Assembly (NCBI GenBank): GCA_030605285.1
Contig: JAUWIQ010000041.1
Coordinates: forward strand, 1-9,713
DNA from: Planctomycetota bacterium
GTDB taxonomy: Bacteria; Planctomycetota; Planctomycetia; Pirellulales; UBA7805
DNA length: 9,713 bases
Direction: 5' to 3'
Shown here: positions 1 to 5,605 of the stretch, one piece after another
Position numbering within the stretch: the first letter of the stretch is position 1
Layout of the letters: the number at the start of each line of letters is the position of its first letter
The notes under the pieces: model-generated
Database searches by the model: none
The model's input: only the letters and a program-made list of their open reading frames with translations
What the model was told of the DNA's origin: nothing
Program-made: the position numbers and the translations under genes

Positions 1-108
1 CTCGTCTTCACTGGTGTAATTAATGCCCCCGAGGAAGGTACTCGAGCCATTGGCTCCGAATTGAAATCCCTGATCCCAGCCGTTGGTCCAGCCTCCGTGG
101 AGCGTGAT
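1..108 (-). pseudogene. Continuation of porin copy 1 beyond an in-frame stop codon
   Basis: Reading the minus strand in the same frame past the TAA at 109-111, the next 36 codons contain no stop or frameshift. They translate to ITLHGGWTNGWDQG followed by FQFGANGSSTFLGGINYTSE and DE. The intact paralogue has ITLYGGWTNGWDQG, FQFARSGSMFLGGINYTSDDE at the equivalent place, directly after its DR pair. This stretch is therefore the second half of the barrel, separated from the first half only by the stop codon. It runs off the window edge, so the remaining length is unknown. It may be a decaying remnant, or still be translated if the stop is read through or is a sequencing error. Confidence 0.8.
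68..98. repeat. 31-bp exact repeat shared by the two porin copies (left copy)
   Basis: Bases 68-98 are identical to 1638-1668. The repeat encodes the GGWTNGWDQG block just after the nonsense codon. It is the longest exact match I found between the two genes; most other shared segments are broken by synonymous differences. Confidence 0.85.
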
Positions 109-801
109 TTAGTCTGTGAGTGTGTACTCAGCCAGGAGGCCCGTATGGGTAAACGGTTCCCCATAAGCCATCGTGTAATCGTGTGAGTAGAAGAAGTTGT
201 AGGGGGAGGGCACGTCTTCGTAGCCCAAGATTGTGTAAAAGCGACCGCAGATCACGCTCAGATCATCGTAGGCGAGTTCCGCATAGAGTTGCGGAACTGC
301 CGCTCCGTACTCCCCGTTACCCCACTGCCAGGTGCTATCCCAGCCCGGGCCACCGAACGCTTCGGTATCGGGACCATCGACACCGGCGATGAGATCCGCA
401 TGAAATCCCCAGTCCCAGCCGGAGCCGTCCGTATCCGCCTTGCGCTCTATCCAGAACCAAGCTTGGTTCAGATTCAGATGGGGGTCGTTATTGAACGGCA
501 ATTGGGAGTTGCCGAGCAAGGTCGTGTTGCCCCAGTTGTTGGTCGTAATCCCACCGGAGAACCAACCGCCATAGTTGATGCCGCAGGCATTTTCACATTG
601 CAGCAGCGACCTCATGGGACCGCAATCCAGTTCAGCACCCTCGTCGCAACCAAAATTCCAGTTGAGGGCCGGTTGCGGGATCGCCTGGACCACGCCACTA
701 TCCTCCTCGCAGCGACAAAGCAGAGGGCCCTCAGCGTGGACGTGGCTACTACTGAGCAGTCCTGCGATCGCGATGAGATAACAATAGCTCAGGACCTTCA
801 T
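109..801 (-). CDS. BBP2-family outer-membrane barrel protein, copy 1, cut short by an in-frame stop
   Basis: This 230-residue frame encodes the front half of a BBP2 (beta-barrel porin-2, OmpL-like) protein. Residues 1-23 form a signal peptide (MKVLSYCYLIAIAGLL... VHA). Cysteines lie at 29, 31, 52, 60, 69 and 73. From residue 75 (INYGGWFSGG) the protein follows the 485-residue neighbour closely, about three quarters identical by eye. Shared blocks include GNSQLP-NNDPH-NLNQAW, WDWGFHAD, AGVDGPDT, GGPGWDSTW and PYNFFYSH-YTMAYGEPFT. It then ends at TAA in the middle of the barrel, where the neighbour has Asp-Arg-Ile. About half of a barrel cannot form a normal pore, so the product is probably non-functional as a porin. 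The linker after the signal peptide is roughly 35-40 residues shorter than in the paralogue. No Shine-Dalgarno motif precedes the ATG. An outer-membrane location is inferred from family and signal peptide. Confidence 0.75.
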   Translation of the reverse strand: MKVLSYCYLIAIAGLLSSSHVHAEGPLLCRCEEDSGVVQAIPQPALNWNFGCDEGAELDCGPMRSLLQCENACGINYGGWFSGGITTNNWGNTTLLGNSQLPFNNDPHLNLNQAWFWIERKADTDGSGWDWGFHADLIAGVDGPDTEAFGGPGWDSTWQWGNGEYGAAVPQLYAELAYDDLSVICGRFYTILGYEDVPSPYNFFYSHDYTMAYGEPFTHTGLLAEYTLTD

Positions 802-808
802 GGAAGGT
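794..808 (-). promoter_or_regulatory. Inverted repeat over the start codon of porin copy 1
   Basis: On the coding strand ACCTTC-CAT-GAAGGT forms a perfect 6-bp inverted repeat with a 3-base loop. The A and T of the ATG lie in the loop and its G in the stem. With no purine-rich Shine-Dalgarno sequence upstream, this could lower translation initiation. The intact paralogue has a related but mismatched sequence (ACCTACTATGAAGGT) plus a GGAG further upstream. A six-pair stem with a three-base loop is only modestly stable, so a functional role is a guess. Confidence 0.3.
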
Positions 809-953
809 AAAACCGTTCTCTGGGTCGGAGAAACGTGCCAACAATCTTCCGATAAAATCTACCATCGACACGGCCGGAATGGGAATTCACCCGAATGAAT
901 TGATCGCAAAAACGAATCGGCAACAGTCACAATGAGTTGAGTTTGTCACAAAC

Positions 954-989
954 AAAAAAGTACCGCCCGCACAGATGTGCGGGCGGTAC
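954..989 (-). terminator. Intrinsic terminator after the intact porin gene
   Basis: A perfect 13-bp inverted repeat, GTACCGCCCGCAC (960-972) with GTGCGGGCGGTAC (977-989), encloses a four-base loop. On the minus strand it is followed at once by six T residues (954-959) and more T-rich sequence. It lies 41 bases past the stop codon of the 485-residue porin, the standard geometry of a Rho-independent terminator. It should separate the intact porin transcript from porin copy 1, so copy 1 needs its own promoter or read-through. Confidence 0.93.
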
Positions 990-1030
990 GTAATCCTCGT
1001 TCAGGTCGTAGTCCTTCGGGTTTCTAAGCT

Positions 1031-2488
1031 CTAGAAGAGGTAGATCCCATCGATCCCAAAGGTCCAGAGGTCGGCGTGATTGTAGACGCCGCCCGCCGGA
1101 TCATAACGGTTGTTGGCAGCGCCCATACCGTTGTCCCAGTCGTAGCGAATTTCGGGACGGAGACGGAAATTGTTGCTTGGTCTCCAGTTGACGCCAGCCG
1201 TAATCTCAAAGTAGTTCGCACGATCGGCGGCAGTGACCCCAGTGTTCAGGCCAGCACGGTCGACTCGAACGCCGTAGGGATCAGAAAACCACTCGGCTCG
1301 CAGACCAGCAGCCCAGCAGCAGTTGAAGTTATAAAACAGGTAGTTGTTCACACCGTACCACTCAGTTTGATTTACGCCCGGTGTTTGCGTCGTGTTTGTG
1401 TTGGCGCTGTAATCGGTCTGGAACACATAAGTCCAGTTGTCGGAGATCATCTGCTGCCAGACGATGCTTTGCGAGTAAAGGTTGCCATCACTCATCGTCG
1501 CAGGATCATTGGGATGATAAAACGAGCCATCTCCCCAGTACCCAGCATTTACGGTCCAGGTCAGAGAGGTACGCTCATCGTCGCTGGTGTAATTGATACC
1601 ACCGAGAAACATGCTGCCACTGCGGGCGAACTGGAAACCCTGATCCCAGCCGTTGGTCCAGCCTCCGTAAAGGGTGATGCGGTCCGAAAGACCATACTCA
1701 GCCAGAATACCAGTTTGGGTAAACGGTTCGCCGTATGCCATGGTGTAGGCGTGCGAGTAGAAGAAGTTATAAGGAGCGGGTACGACTTCATAACCCATGA
1801 TCGTGTAGAAGTGACCAAAGATTACACTCAGGTCGCCGCTCGCAATTTCGCCATAGAGTTGTGGGATTGCAGCACCGTATTGTCCGCCTCCCCAGCCCCA
1901 GGTACTATCCCAACCCGGGCCACCGAATGCACTGGTGTCAGGACCGTCCACACCAGCAATCACGTCGGCGTGGAAACCCCAGTCCCAGTTGTAGCTTTCC
2001 GTATCGGCTTCTTTCTCAATCCACAGCCAAGCTTGGTTGAGGTTGATGTGTGGGTCGTTATTTAACGGCAACTGGGAGTTGCCGAGCATGGTGGTGTTAC
2101 CCCAGCTGTTGACCGTGACACCGCCGGAGAACCAACCACCGTAGTTGATCCCATAGCAGTTTTCGCAGGATTGCAGCGAGCACATGTCGCCACAGTCAAT
2201 TTCGTATCCACAATCGCAACCGAAGCCCCAGTTGAGACCCGGCATCGGAGCTTCGTGGACCAAGCCACCGTCGTCATCAAAAACTTCGGGGTTGTTCCGG
2301 ACATCTACGGGAGGTCCATCAGGACCCAGTGGTTGGGAAACAGTGCTTGCATCAGTAGCATAGTAGCTGTCGTAATTGAATGCAGCCTGATCGACAGGTG
2401 TGGGTGCCTGCGGCGACTGAGCGATGACGTTGCCAGTGCAAATCAAGCTAGCGACAGCCATGGCAAAAGAATAGTTTAAAACCTTCAT
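1031..2488 (-). CDS. BBP2-family outer-membrane beta-barrel porin, copy 2, intact
   Basis: This 485-residue protein is a probable outer-membrane porin of the BBP2 (OmpL-like) family, which is expanded in planctomycetes. Residues 1-23 are a signal peptide (MKVLNYSFAMAVASLICTGNVIA). Residues 24-90 are a flexible Pro/Asp/Asn-rich linker. A cysteine cluster follows, with Cys at 91, 93, 99, 103, 108 and 111. The barrel runs from residue 113 (GINYGGWFSGG) to the end, with alternating aromatic and polar strands rich in Trp, Tyr, Gly and Asn. The last segment, LWTFGIDGIYLF, ends in Phe, as expected for a BAM-recognised C-terminal strand. Two more cysteines (NFNCCW) lie near residue 395. The ATG at 2488 is supported by a GGAG nine bases upstream and by the signal peptide starting there. 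A strong intrinsic terminator follows the TAG stop, so the gene is probably monocistronic. The solute carried cannot be told from sequence. Confidence 0.92.
   Translation of the reverse strand: MKVLNYSFAMAVASLICTGNVIAQSPQAPTPVDQAAFNYDSYYATDASTVSQPLGPDGPPVDVRNNPEVFDDDGGLVHEAPMPGLNWGFGCDCGYEIDCGDMCSLQSCENCYGINYGGWFSGGVTVNSWGNTTMLGNSQLPLNNDPHINLNQAWLWIEKEADTESYNWDWGFHADVIAGVDGPDTSAFGGPGWDSTWGWGGGQYGAAIPQLYGEIASGDLSVIFGHFYTIMGYEVVPAPYNFFYSHAYTMAYGEPFTQTGILAEYGLSDRITLYGGWTNGWDQGFQFARSGSMFLGGINYTSDDERTSLTWTVNAGYWGDGSFYHPNDPATMSDGNLYSQSIVWQQMISDNWTYVFQTDYSANTNTTQTPGVNQTEWYGVNNYLFYNFNCCWAAGLRAEWFSDPYGVRVDRAGLNTGVTAADRANYFEITAGVNWRPSNNFRLRPEIRYDWDNGMGAANNRYDPAGGVYNHADLWTFGIDGIYLF
1638..1668. repeat. 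31-bp exact repeat shared by the two porin copies (right copy)
   Basis: This is the partner of the repeat at 68-98, lying 1,570 bases away in the same orientation inside the intact porin gene. Direct repeats of this length between tandem paralogues can support gene conversion or a deletion that fuses the two genes. Confidence 0.85.
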
Positions 2489-2497
2489 AGTAGGTCA

Positions 2498-2501
2498 CTC
2501 C
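2498..2501 (-). promoter_or_regulatory. Ribosome binding site of porin copy 2
   Basis: On the minus strand GGAG lies nine bases before the ATG of the intact porin, a normal Shine-Dalgarno distance. It is absent from the corresponding position in porin copy 1. Confidence 0.7.
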
Positions 2502-2728
2502 ATTTCCTGAACGAGGAAAAAACGCTAGTTGTGTTCGTGTGTGGTTTTGCGGTAACGGGCTGGCATCCAACCAGCACGTCAGGCAGGTGCAGAGAGCTGT
2601 CCGCCTTAGATTTCCACAGCCGTATTGGTGAACACGGAGCGGAAACAGGCTCAAAGAACCCTATGCCAATTCTGCTATCGACACCGCCCTGGGTGGAGTT
2701 CACCCTAATGAACCGATATTTGCGGCCG

Positions 2729-2757
2729 ATCCGAAGATGCCGACTTGAGAATGTCAA
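2729..2757 (-). promoter_or_regulatory. Candidate sigma-70-like promoter for porin copy 2
   Basis: A perfect TTGACA (2752-2757, minus strand) is followed after 17 bases by TCGGAT (2729-2734), which matches TATAAT at three of six positions. Initiation here would give a leader of about 230 bases. The -35 box is good but the -10 box is weak, so this is a candidate only. Confidence 0.25.
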
Positions 2758-2980
2758 ACCCTAACGGTTGCGAAATCCGTAGCGTAGAGTTTTACGACTT
2801 TCCGGTTTGAGAAGTTAGGATCGGACGGGTTTGGCCGTGTGGTGGGATCGGTTTGCCTAGTCGGTTTTCTGCATTCACGACGATGCTGGCAGTTGAACAC
2901 CCTGTACGGTGGTAAACTGAGAGAACTTTAACGGCAAGAGCGGCGGTCGAGCTAGGAGGAAATCTATCAGGGTGTATGCA

Positions 2981-3016
2981 AAGAAAAAGCCCGGTGGAAA
3001 TCCACCGGGCTTTTCT
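2981..3016 (-). terminator. Strong hairpin terminator after the 191-residue gene, possibly bidirectional
   Basis: GCCCGGTGG (2989-2997) and CCACCGGGC (3002-3010) form a 9-bp GC-rich stem with a short loop. Runs of A on the left and T on the right flank it, so both strands have a U-tract after the stem. On the minus strand it lies about 55-80 bases past the stop codon at 3072, and would end the transcript of the 540- and 191-residue genes. The plus-strand orientation may act only as a barrier to opposing transcription. Confidence 0.9.
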
Positions 3017-3071
3017 TTAGCGCCTTATCAGCGCCCCAACCCCCTGGGAATAAAGCCTGTCAAGAGATGAT

Positions 3072-3647
3072 TTAATGGGGGGTTCGAAATGGGGGGTTCG
3101 ATTGCTTACCGCCACGATATCCCTGCAGGATGATCGCTGCGCCGAAAATTAGCAGTGGTATCGCGACGATGCCAATGGCCTCACCGATGCGAAATAGGCC
3201 ATCACTGATACCGCTTTGGCTGCGGACGGTCTTGCCCGAGGCTACCAGTAACGTCTTTTTCGTAGCAGCTGGCGGTGCAGAACCGGCTTGCCATAGTCGA
3301 ACGAGAGTACACGATTGCCGGGAAGCGAGCCCAAAATTCCCATTGCTCAATCCCGCCATTTCAAAACTACCATCAGCGAGACTTTTGGTCGTTGCAATAA
3401 TTCGCATCCTGTTTGCTAGATAAATGGTTTCACCACTAATTGGTTTTCCTGTGGGACCGACAAGTTGGCCCGCGAGGATGCCCCCATCGGCCAACTCTAC
3501 GTCCCGCACTTTAAGCGAGATAGCCATAACTGGTTTACTAGCTTGTGATGAAGGCAGTTCACTTCCAAGTGCCAGGCGGCCGTTGATTGTCATGCCAACG
3601 CAGAGCAGAGCAGAGATTGTCCATCGGCTGAATTTTGAATGAACCAT
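3072..3647 (-). CDS. Small exported protein with a carboxypeptidase-regulatory-like domain and C-terminal membrane segment
   Basis: This 191-residue protein has a signal peptide at about 1-28 (basic start, then ISALLCVGMTI). Residues 48-142 form a compact beta-rich module starting DVELADGGILAGQLVGPTGK, with ADGSFEMAGL at 91-100 and LVRLWQAGSAPPAA at 115-128. This matches my memory of the planctomycete carboxypeptidase-regulatory-like (transthyretin-fold) proteins. A hydrophobic helix at about 157-175 (AIGIVAIPLLIFGAAII) is followed by a short basic tail, so the protein is probably anchored in a membrane with the domain outside. The ATG at 3647 is supported by AGGGA eight bases upstream. It lies 87 bases after the 540-residue gene with no terminator between, and may be co-transcribed. 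A 14-bp tandem duplication shapes its last residues and stop codon. Its molecular role is unknown; no catalytic residues are visible. Confidence 0.85.
   Translation of the reverse strand: MVHSKFSRWTISALLCVGMTINGRLALGSELPSSQASKPVMAISLKVRDVELADGGILAGQLVGPTGKPISGETIYLANRMRIIATTKSLADGSFEMAGLSNGNFGLASRQSCTLVRLWQAGSAPPAATKKTLLVASGKTVRSQSGISDGLFRIGEAIGIVAIPLLIFGAAIILQGYRGGKQSNPPFRTPH
3074..3101. repeat. 14-bp perfect tandem duplication at the 3' end of the 191-residue gene
   Basis: The unit AATGGGGGGTTCGA occurs twice head to tail (3074-3087 and 3088-3101) with no mismatch. Because 14 is not a multiple of three, the two units are read in different frames on the minus strand, giving SNPPF and then RTPH-stop. 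The duplication therefore sets the current C-terminus. Confidence 0.95.
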
Positions 3648-3734
3648 GATTTAATTCCCTAAATCCTATCTGGAATCGTCGTTGTTACTTATCTTCGTTA
3701 GTGAGTGGTCGCCACGTATTCGTCAGGTTAATGT

Positions 3735-5357
3735 TTAGTTTCTTTTAATGAAAAAGTTGCCGTTGTTGGCGACTGGGAAGAGTGGCCGATAGAGTGATTC
3801 GCTCGCCAGGCGAGCACGCATTCGCGGATACCACATTAGGTTTATGGAGATGCCATAGGCATCGTTCAACGGTTTCTGTAGTTCTAGTGATGTCAGAGGG
3901 TAAGCGGTCTCGTTGAGGAGATAGCCGAAATTTCCAGCGAGTGCAAATCGGTGCGACATGGGTGTCCAGAAGTTACCGCCGATGATTCCGTTCCGACTAC
4001 CACTGCCACCACCATAAAATTTGATCTCGCCACCATTGGGGAACTCCCAGCGGAGAAAGAGTGTGTACTGATTGTATGCTTCATAACTTGCAGTACCTAT
4101 CAGTCCACCAGGGCTAGCGGGGGGGGCCGGACGGTGTTCTTCTACGACAGGTTCCGTGTCGGTCGAAAAGACCAACCAGGTCCCAAAATTGAGCCGTCGC
4201 CAGAATCGCCGACTGAATTCAATTCGGAGTTGGCTCAGATCGGTGGTGTAATAGTAATGGTCTTCCATAAAATCGATCGCTACGCCACCTTCCCAGGGTT
4301 GGCATTCATCGGAACGCCGAAAAAGTCCCAGGGTGACAAAATCCTGATGCCGATGGTCTGATCGGTATTCGGTAGGACCGTTCAGTATTGTTTGGTTGGT
4401 TGCGGAAGAAGGGTACGTTCGAAAACCGTTAAAATCACTCTGGATAAAACGTGCTCCTGCCTGCCAGCCGATCATGCCACCAAGCCAGCTTCCGCTCAAA
4501 TTTACCGATTCATTGACGCCAAAGTTACCATTGATGCCACGATCCGGTGGTGCACTAAAACCATCGACGCCGGCGGATAAGGTTGCAAATTCGAGTGTGG
4601 GTTGGAGCCAGCCACAACCATATCTGACGTTACAAGGTGGTGTGTACCCCCAGTCAGGATCGCACATAGGATCACAGGGATCACACTCGCATGGCATCGC
4701 ATCGCAGTCGCCACAACAGCCGCTCCCAAAGGTACCCGGCTCGATTGGTCCAATGATTTCCGGTTCGATGATTCCGCCAGGGCCGATCTCCTCGGGCGTA
4801 ATCTCCTCGGGCCCGAGCTGTTCAGGGCTCAACACGGAAGACTCGCTGTGGTGCGCTACCCTCAAGCCAGCACCCGAGGCGGCATACAAGGCATCGGGGT
4901 GCCAGGGTTGAACGACATAGCCCCGTGAACGTCCCGAGGGCACACAACGGCTCACATTCGGGACAGGGCATCCAATCCGAGTCCCAGACTGGGACGATGG
5001 ATTACGAGCGGTTGTTTGCTGGTATGAGGCCGCTTGTGGGTAACGGGCGTTCGCGGGAATGGGTTCGAGCGCGTTTTCCTGGCCCTGTTCCGCCTTCAAT
5101 TTTACCACCGCAGGTTGGTTTGTCCTGGAAGCCGATGCACTCTCTGCTAGCTTGCCAGTTTTTTCTGTGCGATCACTGGCAAGGGGTTTGGCAGGGGCTG
5201 CATCCAAACGCCGTGGTTTTTCGATATCATTTGCAAAGCGATGTGGCTTCCAAGCCAGTTCACGTGCTGAAACTCCACCTGAGATGAACAGGGCAAGTGT
5301 AATCAGCGCGGTAATTCGTGAAATGGGGCCGAAAACGGCAACTCGATAACCATTCAT
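3735..5357 (-). CDS. Exported cysteine-rich protein with pentapeptide tract and probable outer-membrane beta barrel
   Basis: This 540-residue protein is not one I can name. It may belong to a planctomycete-only family of unknown function. Residues 1-31 are a signal peptide (MNGYRVAVFGPISRITALIT, LALFISGGVSA). Residues 32-175 are a low-complexity Ala/Pro/Gln/Ser linker. Residues 177-196 repeat a pentapeptide (SPEQL, GPEEI, TPEEI, GPGGI), and looser Pro/Ile/Glu copies follow to about 208. A cysteine cluster has Cys at 214, 215, 218, 223, 225, 228, 232, 242 and 248. From about 250 to the end, strands rich in Gly, aromatic and alternating hydrophobic residues look like a beta barrel (for example YTLFLRWEFPNGGEIKFYGG). 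I chose the ATG at 5357 because it begins the signal peptide and has AAGG eight bases upstream. A GTG at 5438 would add 27 unlikely residues. An outer-membrane or cell-surface location is inferred. An eight-base C run lies in the coding strand at 4119-4126. Confidence 0.82.
   Translation of the reverse strand: MNGYRVAVFGPISRITALITLALFISGGVSARELAWKPHRFANDIEKPRRLDAAPAKPLASDRTEKTGKLAESASASRTNQPAVVKLKAEQGQENALEPIPANARYPQAASYQQTTARNPSSQSGTRIGCPVPNVSRCVPSGRSRGYVVQPWHPDALYAASGAGLRVAHHSESSVLSPEQLGPEEITPEEIGPGGIIEPEIIGPIEPGTFGSGCCGDCDAMPCECDPCDPMCDPDWGYTPPCNVRYGCGWLQPTLEFATLSAGVDGFSAPPDRGINGNFGVNESVNLSGSWLGGMIGWQAGARFIQSDFNGFRTYPSSATNQTILNGPTEYRSDHRHQDFVTLGLFRRSDECQPWEGGVAIDFMEDHYYYTTDLSQLRIEFSRRFWRRLNFGTWLVFSTDTEPVVEEHRPAPPASPGGLIGTASYEAYNQYTLFLRWEFPNGGEIKFYGGGSGSRNGIIGGNFWTPMSHRFALAGNFGYLLNETAYPLTSLELQKPLNDAYGISINLMWYPRMRARLASESLYRPLFPVANNGNFFIKRN
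4119..4126. repeat. G8/C8 homopolymer inside the 540-residue barrel gene
   Basis: Eight consecutive G bases on the plus strand are read on the coding strand as part of Ala-Pro-Pro (residues 411-413), in a proline-rich segment between predicted strands. Slippage by one base would shift the frame and remove the last quarter of the protein. Confidence 0.9.
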
Positions 5358-5515
5358 TGCTCGTGCCTTGTGGGTTGGCCGTAAAAGGGCATTCGCCTGA
5401 AAATATTGGGCGCTGGCCCCCCCGAACCAAGACAGCACAACGGTTCATTTTGCTTGAAAACGACAGCTTAAGTATCGGACCAGGGGTTCTCAGAACTTCC
5501 GTTAAAATCGTTAAA

Positions 5516-5521
5516 ATTATA
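5516..5521 (-). promoter_or_regulatory. Candidate -10 box for the 540-residue gene
   Basis: A perfect TATAAT on the minus strand sits in an AT-rich stretch about 160 bases before the ATG at 5357. No good -35 hexamer is seen 16-18 bases upstream. The 5358-5605 interval is otherwise featureless apart from a seven-base C run at 5417-5423, which would lie in the leader. Confidence 0.3.
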
Positions 5522-5605
5522 AAACATTCCCTGGATTGCCTATCTTCACTCCGTTTTGAATGCATGGGCTGGGGACCGAATGGCTATTTTTAGTAGGAAT
5601 TGCCG

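Larger units (their letters stand above)
2489..3071. other. Intergenic region upstream of the intact porin (583 bp)
   Basis: No convincing gene lies here. Open frames at 2485-2757 (minus) and 2531-2764 (plus) have no family features and no ribosome binding site that I can see. The region holds the porin leader with its GGAG, a TTGACA hexamer on the minus strand (2752-2757) that could be a -35 box, and CGGTTT-type hexamers at 2803, 2826 (variant CGGGTTT), 2849 and 2862. It also has a plus-strand AGGAGG at 2954-2959 and a strong bidirectional hairpin at 2981-3016. It is therefore best read as the control region of the porin plus the terminator of the 191-residue gene. Confidence 0.7.

Noticed and set aside
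289..810. Plus-strand open frame of 173 codons opposite porin copy 1
   Set aside because: It is a mirror of the porin coding strand with no ribosome binding site or family features.
1076..2065. Long plus-strand open frame (329 codons) opposite the intact porin
   Set aside because: It is antisense to a gene with clear family homology, signal peptide and terminator. Its translation has no recognisable domain, and it arises from the codon pattern of the porin.
2485..2757. Minus-strand 90-codon frame upstream of the intact porin
   Set aside because: It overlaps the porin ATG and leader, has no evident signal, domain or ribosome binding site, and is best explained as leader sequence.
5358..5438. 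Upstream GTG start for the 540-residue protein
   Set aside because: The added 27 residues would precede a complete signal peptide that begins at the ATG at 5357, which has its own AAGG.
5260..5593. Open frames on both strands between the 540-residue gene and ftsY
   Set aside because: They overlap gene ends and the promoter-like AT-rich region, and their translations show no family features or credible ribosome binding sites.
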